Shown here: piece after piece, positions 30,361 to 42,700 of the stretch
How the letters are laid out: every line of letters starts with the position of its first letter
Numbering within the stretch: the first letter of the stretch is position 1
NCBI GenBank assembly: GCA_029582155.1
Contig: CM055901.1
Span: 28,222,152-28,286,151, forward strand
DNA length: 64,000 nucleotides
Reading direction: 5' to 3'
Source of the DNA: Panopea generosa
Taxonomy: Eukaryota; Mollusca; Bivalvia; Adapedonta; Hiatellidae
Made by a program: the position numbers and the translations under genes
The notes under the pieces: generated by a model
Told to the model about the DNA's origin: nothing
What the model saw: only the letters and a program-made list of their open reading frames with translations
The model's database searches: none

Positions 30361-30508
30361 AAGCAAGTTATTAATTAAATAGACATTCACTTTCGATCGT
30401 AAAAAAAAAACAATTTGTATGCAATATATTTCAAATCATTTACAAATCGTCATTCTCTTACTGATTTTATAGTTTACGACATTGTAATTACTGAGTTTGT
30501 TTTTGGTA

Positions 30509-30516
30509 TGACGTCA
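30509..30516. promoter_or_regulatory. Perfect CRE palindrome upstream of GAK
   Basis: TGACGTCA, the full cAMP-response element that CREB/ATF proteins bind, lies 60 bp before the GAK start codon, where a core promoter would be expected. Function is inferred from position only. Confidence 0.45.
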
Positions 30517-30576
30517 CCGTAGATCCGCCAGGTTTTTCTGGCATAATAAATGATTGTTATTGAATTTATCTGAAAT

Positions 30577-30709
30577 ATGAGTGATTTCTTCAAATCGGCT
30601 CTAGGGTACATCAGTGGTAATACAACCACAAGGGAAGAAAATGATTTTGTCGGTCAAACTGTTGAATTGGGTAGCCAAAAGTTGCGAGTAAAAAAACTGA
30701 TTGCAGAAG
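30577..30709 (+). CDS. GAK: GAK exon 1 (start codon, kinase N-terminus)
   Basis: It begins at ATG 30577 and ends at GCAGAAG|gtaatg in phase 1. It encodes [14 protein letters not shown], then [11 protein letters not shown] and KKLIAEG, all recognisable in human GAK. Confidence 0.95.
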
Positions 30710-33700
30710 GTAATGTACCCCACCCACCAGTTTATCAAGATATGATTTACTGTATTCCTGTTGATAATATTTCGTGAACGATCCCATAGAGTTGACCAGA
30801 GTTCATTCTAGCAGGGGGTTGACCCTTCGTCTTTTATATGGACCTGATGAGCTCTGACGGAAGCACGTCTTGACTATGATACTACTTTGATGGTGGCTAT
30901 TGATCAAGGGGTTGCGAGTTCGAATCCTAGGCCAGCGACAGTCTCTGTGATTTAATAGATTATATTGTTTCACACTGTCACACTTTAATTTGAATGCCTC
31001 AGAGTTGACTGACAATCCAATGTCTTCTGGATTAGTCACTTTTACAGAATAACCAAAATTTAAATATGAATATGCTGGGGTTCCCAAATAGAAACAGAAG
31101 TCATATCAAGGATTTGTAAATACAAATACATTTGTACAGCGCAGAAATGTATCGTAAGCACAATACTCTGTTGCACTTCACACGGTTGCATAAAATTATA
31201 TACACAGTCCTACAATAATTATGCACATAAAAACTTCACTTATAAAACATATTTAACAAATGAGTTTTCAGTTTTTGTCTAAATATACTTTCACTGGTTA
31301 CACATTTCAGATCTTTTGTAAGTCCATTCCACAACTTTGGGCCAACTACAATAAATGATCTGCCTGCCATTTTCATTCTTGTTCTTTGCACTATAAAGTT
31401 AATTTCATCGGATGATCTTAATCTGTATTTTCCTTGAACACGATTGAGCAAATCTATCAAATAAGATGGAGCTGTTCCCTGCACAGAGTGAAAGACAAGA
31501 ACCAGCAGGGTTCAACATTTACTTTTTTTCCACTAGACCACCAGGCTAGTAACTCAGTAAAACTACTAGACCTGACCAAACTTCAACTAGCCCAGACCAA
31601 TATCGTACCTATGACTCCGGACATTATCAATGATCACTTTCATTGATCTTTCAGTTAGATAGGATTCCACCCAGTTTAAATTTAATGAAGTTCCTATAAT
31701 ACTAAAGTCATCCTAAAGAATTTGAAGTATAGAAGGATAAGAAACTTGCATCTCTCTACTTAATGTTTTTATAATAGCATGCAAAGAATTAATTAATAAT
31801 TTTGTAAACTGATTATTCAGATTTCACAGACAATGCATTTCCTTTACATAAAAGTAAAGTGTTTTTTTATAATGTTCTTGAATTTGAAATATTGCAGTTC
31901 GAAGTAAAATACCAAGTATTTCCTTAATTTTTCAGTTGCAGTTTAAAATTGTTGATATTATTAGTTTGTTGATAATGTTAAACAAAATTTGCTGGGAAAG
32001 GTCTCGTTTTGTAGAGAATTCCAGAAAAAGAATATTGATTTGTATTTTTGAGGTAAATAAAAGTTAAGGTATTTGAAAACAAGATTGCGCATGATTTTGC
32101 GTGAAATCGCAAACGTTCACAACATGTCATTAAAACTCATTTTAAACCTCTTGATCTTTAAATGATTTTCCTTCTTAAATTACATAATTTGCCCCATATT
32201 TTGAAATTAATTTGGATGAAAATTTAGGAATTATTTTATTATGGCTTTAACAAGTTTAATAGATCAGGTCATCCTCAAAAAAATGTTTGTTTGCTGTTAT
32301 CTGGCCAAGTATTTTTCATATGGGTAGGTAGGTAAATTTTTTTTATCCAGATTTTGATTTTGCATCGTTATTTAAAAGAAAAATTGACAGAAATCATGAA
32401 AAAAAATTAAAAAGCTTTGAAAGGCAATAAAAAAGTTTGGGTAGCTGCAAGTTTGAGTGAGTAGGTAGGAGCATGGGAAACAAGTTTTTTTGGGTTTTTT
32501 TAAGGATGGCCTCAACATTTCAATGCACATAATTTTTTTATCACTATTGCTAATGTTTATATTTTCGTTCGCCTTTCAGGAGGTTTTGCATTTGTGTTTG
32601 TGGCCCAAGACAACACATCTGGAAAGGAATATGCCCTGAAGGTGAGTGAGAAAGGATAGTAAGAGTTTATGTGCATGTAGATGGTATTGGGTCATTATCA
32701 GATATTCACCAGTTTATCATCATCATCATTCTTTACAATTTAAATCCTGTCTGAATTACCACAGTGGTTGTTTTAGGGGTTAAGTGTCTGTCTGGCATGG
32801 AGAAGGCCGTGGTTTCCATCCCCGGCTTGGTCATACCAAAGACTTTTAAACGATACTAGAAGCTTCCTTGCTTGTTACTCAGCATTTAGAGGATAGTTCT
32901 AGGTCTGGCCTGGTCAGCCCTGTGTCAGTATAATGTGACTTGGTCGGGCATCATGCCATTGGATGCTAAACACCATACAGCAACCTGTCTGAATTATGGT
33001 CTTTTATGAATTACTCTATGTTTGTGAAGACTAAACAGCATATATAAGTTGACTTTGAAAGATGTTCTTAAAACATTGCAGGCATTGTACATGTCATATA
33101 TAAAGTTGGACAAATGAAAAAACAGACACATGTATTAAGTAATTAAGTTTAAATTTCTGATCTCAATCACATGTTTTATCTATACATTTGTGTTAAATAT
33201 TTCATGTGAAACATACATGATATGTAATTATTTGCAATTTAAGAAAATACATGTTGAAACTAAAATCTTATCTCAATTAGTAAAGTAATCTCTCTTTTCT
33301 GCTTTACATGCATACCAAAAAATGCTTTCATTATTTGAATTCTATTCTACAGAGGCTGTTGGCGAATGATGAAGAGAAGAACAAGATAGTTTTGGAAGAA
33401 ATCAAGTTTCTTGTATCCTAAATTAAATTTATACTATAGAATTGTGTTTGTAATTGAGTGTTGGTGAAACATATATCCCCGTATTTTCATATTTTCTCTG
33501 CCCATGTAGTTGTGGATAAGAATAAGATCAAGTTTGCATTATGATTGATATACAACATTGCGACTCAATGTCATTCATCACCCACAGCTGATTCAAGTGA
33601 TAAAAAAGTTATTGGTAACTTGTGGAGATGGGTGTGCTTGAGTACTGGTTAACCTTCCAGGATCCCAGGAAAGAGGTTGGGTTAACTGATCGTCTGTTAA

Positions 33701-36700
33701 CCCTTGATGTCATAAATAGAGAATATGATGTTAGTGCCTGTTAGTGTAAAAAGTATCAGGTGAGGCAAAGTTTATCTACCCGTAACTCTTGCTTTATTAT
33801 GTAAAATAATACATAATGATATTATGAAGTTGACGCTAAATATTCAAATAAACAAAAAAACACACTAAAACAATAAGAAGGAGTTGATCCGCATTCAAAA
33901 CTCTGTTTGATGCTTCGAAGTTCTGTATCATCAGTGTTGTGTTACAAGCCAGTATTATTATTCCTTAATCACTGTAGAAAAAGTTGACAGGTCACCCAAA
34001 TATTGTACAGTTTGTATCGGCTGCTGCCATCAGCAAGGAACAGTCAGACCATGGCCAGGCAGAGTATCTTCTGCTTATGGAATTATGTACAGGTAAGTTA
34101 CATCTGCTTATGGAATTATTTACAGGTAAGTTACATCTGCTTAAGGAATTATGTACAGGTAAGTTTCATCTGCTTATGGAATTATGTACAGGTAAGTTAC
34201 ATCTGTTTAAGGAATTATGTACAGGTAAGTTACATCTGCTTATGGAATTTTGTACAGATAACTACATCTATGGCATATACGTATGTTTATTCCGCTTTGT
34301 TTTACCATATTAAACATATTATGAATCTTTGTTACTGTCTTTAAAAAGCTTTACAGCTAGTGTTATTTAATTGTACATCCGACACAAAATAAAGTTTCTT
34401 GAATCTTTTAACTTGAATGTGTAAATATGATTCTGATATTGTACTTACAGAGTTTTTACATATTATAGAGTTTCACCTCTTGGTGTGAGTCTCTTGAGTC
34501 CAATCATCCGCCATGGCTATGTGTGGTGTACTTGAGCAAGACACTTTATTCACACAAGCTTAGTACTGGATCATTGGTATTAGTTATATAATAGACAACC
34601 GGTCAAAACTAAGTTAAGTTTTTAGCTATTTAAGTAAATGTTGATGAAACAGAAGCCTGGTGTAAATTTTTATTTATTCCTCGGAGGAATCCCGTGCCCG
34701 ATTAGCTCAGTAGGTTACGCGTTAGAATCCCCAGCCCGGCAACAGTCTCCGTGATAATTGATATACGACATTGTGTCTCATTATCATTTGTCTCTCACCA
34801 CTGATTCAAGTGGGAAAGTTATCAGTTACTTGTGGAGATGGGGTGTGCTCGAGTACTGGTTAATCCCAGGAAACAGTGGTTAGGTTAACTGAATGTCTGT
34901 TAGCCGTCGATGGCATGAAAATGAAGCTAAATATTCAATCAATCTATCCTCCGAGGAAACTTTGGGTCAGAGTAGGAGAGGGTAGGAGAGGGTAGCCTGT
35001 CAATTCCATCTGCTGGCAAAAACATAGCCAACTCTTAAAATGAGGAAAATTATAGAAGAAACAAATTGGCCTTTACATTGGTGTCAGAGTACAGTAAGTG
35101 GTGAGGGTATTATGTAATTGTGACTTGCCCTATATTCAATCACACTACAATACTTGTTTATAGAATTAAATGAATTAAAATATTCATATAACTTTATGAC
35201 TGAAATATATATATCAATCATGCAATGAGTATTAAAACAAAGAAGAAATTGATATCTTAAAATTTATTTGTTTTGTCTTCGTTCTGTTGTTTTGTATATT
35301 TTGCTAATATTTGATATCAATTTATTTGTTTTGTCTTCGTTCTGTTGTTTTGTATATTTTGCTAATATTTGATATCATATCTGTTTATGGACTGTAGATT
35401 TGGTAATTTAAATTTCTTAATAAATATGTTTCAGTCTTGTTGTTGAATTATTTGAAATCAAAAGGTACCTTATATTTCTTTAAAATCCACATTAACAGTG
35501 ACATTTTATTATTTGAATGATTTTTAATTCACCCAGGTGGCCAGGTTGTGGATATGATCAATCAGAGAGAGGGACCACTACCATGTGATTTGGTACTAAA
35601 GGTGTTCTACCAGACATGCAGAGCAGTTCAGCACCTCCACAAACAGACACCACCTATTATACACAGGGATCTTAAGGTTTGTATCAAAGAGAAATATATT
35701 GATAAAAATCTTCTTTTTTTTTAATGAGGTGTAACACCATTGTCAACACATTTCTCGGACCATAGCGGTGATAGGTATGTGACCTAGAGACGGCGGCTTA
35801 GACTACTCGGCCACGGTGGACCCTCTGAAAAAAAAAGAGAGATAAACAAAAAAACGCCACCAAATATGTCTCTTTCTTTCAGTTAACCACAGTTCAGTCA
35901 AATAAAATCTGTCCTTCATTATATCACTGTTCTTTTTGGCTGCCAGACCTGTCATCCATGGCCCAGTTGGAAGGCAAGGCATAGCAACTGTTATATTGCT
36001 GTTGCATAATTTGAAAAGGATGCATAACCCTGAACAGTCTAGTTGTCTTTAATTTTTACACAATTACCATTTACACATTAATTTTGAACCTGTTTAGTTA
36101 GATTAACTATTTGCTGCCGAAACTTTTTTTTCTGTACAATATTTGGCCATATAATTATTCTTTACCTGTGGTAAGGATTTAATGTTTCACACTTGTGTTA
36201 ACACCATGTTGCGGTTATTGCAATCATAAAGTTTCTATAGAGCTAGATAGATTATGTAAATTAAACTTCAATCTCTTATACATACAAGACTTTTTAACCT
36301 TTTTAAACAGAGGCTGACATTCTGTGACTTCCCAATTAAAAAATCATGTGTTTTCCCCCAAATGTGTTAAAAAGATTTCCCAAAATAGAAATCACTGGAT
36401 ACGAAATATTATTGTAATATCTAAACAGTGTTAAGCTTTATTTTTAAGTTTGCTAAAGCCGTAAAAAATTCCCAATTTCCCCTCAATCGCACTGTTTTTT
36501 CCCCAATCTCGAAGGCTTGGGCCTCTTCCCAATTTTCAGAAAAAAGGCTCTGTTATCAAGTTGCCTACTGATTATATAACATTTACTGTATAAATTAGTA
36601 CTTTCTTGTATTTGTGAAGGTACAACACATTTTAAGTTTTTAACTGAAATCTTGTGTTAACCCTTTACTCCATAGATATGCGTTTTCCAACACCAATCAC

Positions 36701-39700
36701 AGAAGGCCTTTGAAAAATCTGAACACTTTCTGCACTGTTTTCCACTCTGTCAGTTAATATAAACATAATTCACCCAACAATTCAAAAGCCTTCTATATTT
36801 GAGGAGTCCAAAGGCGTCTTTATTAGAGGTGTCCAAAGGCGTCTATATTAGAGGTGTCCAAAGGCGTCTATATGAAGTAAAGGGTTAAACTAGTTCTCAA
36901 GTAAATGAAATTGTTGATGGTATATTGATTACTTTGCAGTGATGAGATTCGTCTCCAAAATTCAGCTATTTACAGAATACAGAAAGTTTTGAACATTTAC
37001 AGTTTTCAATATTTACATTGCCATAAAAATCTCCACTAATTGCATTTACAGGTAGAAAATCTACTGATTAATAGTAAAGGATTCATAAAGTTATGTGACT
37101 TTGGCAGTGCCACCACAGAGGCCCACTACCCTGATATGTCCTGGTCAGCTATGCGGAGAAGTCTTGTAGAAGATGAGGTAACTGAACATTCTTTTCATGA
37201 AAGTGTATATCTACTGTAGAAAGTTAATGACATCTCTGAAAGTAGTCAATTATCTTAGCTGTTTCTGAAGTCAGCTAACCACAATTTCTGTCAATGTTGT
37301 TGTTTTTATGCCCCTCAAAAAAGATCATTTGAGGTCTAGTTGTACATATCCCTTTTGTGTTCTGGTTCGATAATTTTTTAAAAAGTTACGGCCCTTTGCA
37401 GGAATTAAAAATCTTGTACGTACTGCCTATCTTGAACCAATGTTCGCTTTTCAATCAAACTTGCTAGGGACAATCAGTTTGAAATGCAGTTGTGCATATT
37501 CCTTTTGCATTCAGGTTGATGAATATGGAATGAATATGTACTGCGTTTCTTCTCTAGAACCATCTGTTGGAATTCACTGAAACTTACTGTGAAGCTTAGT
37601 TTTGCATATATCAGTTCAGTGATTTTTGGTTGAGTAAAGACCCTTTGAATTTTTCAAATGATAATCCTTGCCCCAGCTTCTTCTCCACAACAAAAACCAC
37701 GTCTTGACAAAACTTGCTGCAAATGGTTGATGTAAACCCTCGATGTTCATATCCACTTTGCATTTCAGTGCCTTTGCAGTTTTTACTTGCAGTCTCCTCA
37801 CCCGTCTTAAATTTGCCAGTTTTGAACATTAACAATAACATTTAATTAATAGTTGTTCCACCACACACAAGCTGAAATATATATTATTTATTATTTTCAG
37901 ATTGCTAAGAATACAACACCTATGTACAGAACACCAGAAATGTTAGATCTCTACCAGAACTTCCCCATCAATGAAGCTTTGGATATATGGGTTAGTAGTG
38001 ACAGTGATATAATACAGTTCACATCATTTTATAAAGAGTATAAACATCATTTAACAGTCTTTTATATTTGAAGAAAACATTAGGCCTAAAATTTAATATT
38101 GTTTGTTTGTCCTTCAACTACCTACCTGATAATATTACACTGCTCTAACAATTTTATTGCATTGATGATATACGACATTTCTGTTATATCTGCAGATTGT
38201 TTTGCTTGGATTTGAATCTTGTGACGAAAAAAAATCTTTTTGTTCATTTCCCTGGCAACAGTGTTTTTTTCTACAGTGCTCCATAAATGTTTTTCTCATC
38301 CATAGAATTGGGTTCGAACAAAATAAAAATGGTCATATATACATTTATAAATGTCTTTGCACATATCTAGCGACCACCGTTCTAATACCGATGGATGACA
38401 GAATTGCCCAATAGCATAAAATTTAATCAGAAATTTTACAATAATTTCCATTGGCAAAGCAGCTTATATGATTATTAGAATTACTGATCAGTAAATATAA
38501 ATTCAAAACAGGATTTATTCATGTGTAAGAGAGGTATCGGCTGTTATAAATCCACGGAAGGCTATGAAAATTCACGAAAATGTTTGTCATTCATAAATAT
38601 GTTGTTCATTTCTTTGTAAAATAAACATCATTAGTTACTGGTTATGCTGCTTAAAGAAATAGTGTTCGTGGGAAATTCAATTACAAGACGATGTGTCTGA
38701 CAAAACAGAATATGTAAAATATAATGTGATAATTTAACTACCTAAATACCCAAGATGAAACTAATGGGAACGTAAAGCACAAACAACCTATTTTAATTTA
38801 GGCCTTGAATAACTTCTGGAAATTTTATTCATCTTTTATATCATTTGGACAGTATTATTACTTTTTATTGTTTTTAGAAACAAAACTTTGTTGTGTAACA
38901 ATGTTTTTCAAGTACAAAGTAATACACAAGCAATATAAAAGGAGTGTGTGGTCCAGGGGTGGAGCATTGAACCCAGGATCAGAGGGTCATGTGTTCAGGC
39001 CTCAACTACAGTTATGTTAGGTGTCCTGGAGCAAGACACTTCATCCGCATATGCTTAGTACCGATTGTACCCAGGAAGACTTTGAGCATGATGAGTCTTG
39101 AGTTGTAATAATTTGTGTCACAATAGAAGTAGATTAAATAAGTTTAAACAAATAAAAATTGTTAGATCAGATTTTGGTCAGACAGTTGTAATTAATCTAA
39201 CTGTCATTTCAGCCTTTATTCAACAATAAAAGAAACATATAATTGGTACAAAGAGGACATCTTTTCCCGTAGAAAACTGAACTATATCATTATTGAAAGT
39301 TTCATTTCCATTTATGATTTTCAGGCCCTGGGTTGTGTGCTGTACATGTTATGTTATGGTGTGCACCCCTATGAAGACTCGGCAAAACTCAGAATCATCA
39401 ATGCTAATTACTCTCTGCCAGAAAATGATGCACTCTACTCCATCTTCCACGACCTCATAAGTAAGGAACTCTTTATTTTTTCCCCAACCAGGTTCACCGG
39501 AGGGGATTATATGTTTACCCTATGCCCATCTGTCCGGCCAGAAAGATTACACAAAAATATCCAAGTTAGGATTGTAATGTGGATAGAGGGCAATAAAGAG
39601 ATAATGCAAGTTGATTTTTTTTTTCCATTGCAGAAAAATTTTGTTTGCTATGGAAACAAAATACTAGGTAAATTTACAGATAAAACCTCTGGTAACACAA

Positions 39701-42700
39701 AAAGTATCCAAGCTGCATTTTTGAAACTGCAGTTCTGGTTCTAGCCAGGAAACAGAATTTTGAAAAATTCATATAATCTTTGAGCTTTCTTTTCAGAAGA
39801 GCTTAAATAAATTTGTATTAACTTAACTTGGCTCATCTAGATATAATAGACACTTTTTGTGAGAAAATTTGAACCTACAATCTTAGTAGTAAGATATATA
39901 ATAGTCTTGAGATGCCACCTTAAATCATGAGAAACTGGAGAATCCTTTACATAGGTAGTAAACACAATTGAAAATGTAAGAGTTAAATTTCAACAAATCT
40001 CATACTTCTTTAAAAAATGTACTCAATTTACATGACTTCAATATTTTAGTGGGAATGTTCCGTGTAAACCCGGTGGAGCGTCCTAGTATTAATGATATCA
40101 TAGACAGATTGGAGGAAATGGCGCAAGTTAAGAGTTTAGACCTTAAAGGACCCGTGCCATCATCATTCTTGTCACATTCTCCACAACAGCCACCACAAAC
40201 AGGTAACCATCTTATCACATACTTCTTCATGTTCTGTCAGGTAAAGTTCACAATGAATTATTATCAGTTACAAAAGTTTCGATGTTAACAATTCTGAATT
40301 TTGTGTTTGTTCAGTATAAAAGAATAACAGGTGCAGAACTTTGGTATATGTTGGCATAATATTTTTTTTAATTGCATGGGGCTGGTTCTTTGTTTCTAAC
40401 ATAAATATCCTGAAACACTTCTAATGCACACATACTTGCTTTATCACTTGACAGCATATCCACCCAGCCCTGCACGGGAACCAGCTAACCCAGCACAGCA
40501 GCAACAGGGGTATGATACTGCAGCTGGTTCCATCTTCAGTTCATTTAAACTTGGAGCTGGTAACCTCATGAAAAATGTTAAAGATGTCTCATCCAAAGTT
40601 GTGGAAACAGTGTCAGCGTAAGTTATCCCAAGTCATGTTGAGTTGTTAATACCAAAATAGTAATACAGGTAGTTTGAATTGAAAATGTTACTGACAAAGA
40701 AGTAAGAAAAATTATGTACATGTTTAACTATAACTAATTTTCATGTTTTAGTATTTATTAAGCAAAGGCTCGTTTAAGTTTTCAAGTGAACTTTGGAAAT
40801 TTTCTATGGACAATATTTTTAAATTGGTTTGATTTAGTTGCTAGGCCTAAATTACAATATTGTTCATTTGCCACATCTAGTCGACCTAAAATAAATTTGG
40901 GATCGATTACAAAAAAAAAAAAATTTACTTACCTACCCACCTGTAAATGATATGGGTCGGAAGTAATAAACAAATCATTTTTAAGGGTGACCCTCTTGTA
41001 ATACTATACAAAGTAGATTGTACATAATACACCAATTATATGTATTATTAGTTGCCATATATCTCATATATCTATGTAGTGTTGCCAGTTACTTGTGGAA
41101 GGATGGTAGTTCTACTCAGATTGATTCTAAGGTCTTCCTTGAACAAAAATAAAACATATTACCTAAAATGTGTTGAAACTTGTGTAAAACCCGTGATCAA
41201 ATATCTATGTATGGTTTTTACTTCTTACTCCAGAATGTATTATGTTACTGATATGATATAAATGCAATATTTGATGTTCTCGATTTTAACATGAAGTTAC
41301 ATATCTTCACTCTGAAACAATCTTGATAGTAACAATCATCTGAAAATTTGTATACTTGAAAAGTGAATGTAGGTAAGATGTGTACTATTGAAAAAAATGC
41401 TTATTGTGTTTTTCAGATCTATGAACAAAACAGACTTGGACATAAGTTATATTACATCTAGATTAGCAGGTAAAATAGTTGTCGAAGGCTTGTTTATATT
41501 AAATATCTATCATATAATCAATTAGTTTGAATATTTAGCGTCATTTTTTATGCCATCAATAGCTAACTGATAATCAGTTAACCTAACCATTCTTTCCTGA
41601 GATCCTGGAAGGTTAACCAGTATTCAAGCACACCCATCTCAGCAAGTAACTTGTAATTTTTCCACTTGAATCAGCAGTGAGAGATGAATGTAATCAAGAG
41701 ACTCAGTGTTGCATATCAGTTATCATGGAGACTGTGGTGGTTCATTTAATCAAATAATTATGGTAGTGAACATTGTGTAATGATTATAATGTAACAATCT
41801 ATTCACTTTTATTAAAGTACTGTTCATTGCAAAAGATGTTTAATCTGACAAACAGTAATATTATAAAATAATAAACATTCTGAAACAACAGTTAATAAAT
41901 GATTACTTTAGATATTATATACTTATTCAAGAATGTGTTGTGTTTTATTTCCAGTGATGTCTTTCCCAGCTGAGGGTGTAGAATCAGCCATTAAAAATCA
42001 CATAGACGATGTGAGAAATTATCTGGAGGGAAAACATCGAAACTGTTATGCCATATACAATCTCTCCCAGAGACAGTATCGGACATCAAAGTTTGAAAAT
42101 AGGGTACAGCTGTTTCACATATTTTATTTTTTGGAATGAGGTTAAACACCATTTTCAACACAGTTCAGGTTATATATGGCATATCAAGCTTTATTGGTGG
42201 AGGATGACCTCAGAATGAATCTGAGTAAAAATCACCATCCTACTGCAAGTAATTGGCAAATTTTCTCTTTATGTTTTTGGAGCAAGCAAAACTAGAACCT
42301 ACAACCTTAGCAGTACGAGGTAAGTGATCTTGAGACAACGCCTTACACCACTCTAAATACTGAGTTGTTTTTCAGATATAGATATAGCTTGGGATGGAAC
42401 CCGCAAACTCTGGCATGAACTGCCAACGCTATCCATTACACTACCGCCCCGCTTAATTTCTAAAAGTTTAACATGGGACTATGTTCATCTTGAAAGTTTT
42501 GAAAAATTCTCTTGGCTTGTCACTAAAGGTGAGAGAATGGCCATCCTTTTTTAGTGTCCTCTTTACACTGAGCAAAATAGGGTTGCATATGGTTTATTGG
42601 TAGTACATGAGAACTTTCGGGTAAAAGTATCCTTTAAAGTATTTTTTTTAACACAGAAAATAGATTAAGCAAGTAAATTATCTTTCTATATGGAGCTCTG

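Larger units (their letters stand above)
18852..30576. other. Intergenic region between the Src kinase and GAK
   Basis: About 11.7 kb, AT-rich. It holds 3' UTR, a T1 element (22294-22465), several tandem repeats (20080-20640, 25757-25905, 26150-26500, 27954-28181, 29521-29850), a long inverted-repeat element (28994-29455) and the GAK promoter region. No open frame resembles a known protein. Confidence 0.7.

Noticed and set aside
30088..30378. Open frame of 96 codons upstream of GAK with two hydrophobic stretches
   Set aside because: It starts at a non-ATG codon and overlaps a 60-bp non-coding duplication. No homology is recognised, and it sits where the GAK promoter is expected.
30803..31087. 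Open frame of 94 codons on the - strand in GAK intron 1
   Set aside because: It covers a SINE-like head and unrelated sequence; no protein similarity is seen.
34093..34313. Continuation of the exon 4 open frame to 34313 as normal coding sequence
   Set aside because: It is the in-frame translation of the 33-bp array and then intron; other GAK proteins have nothing here. It is kept as a splicing finding only.
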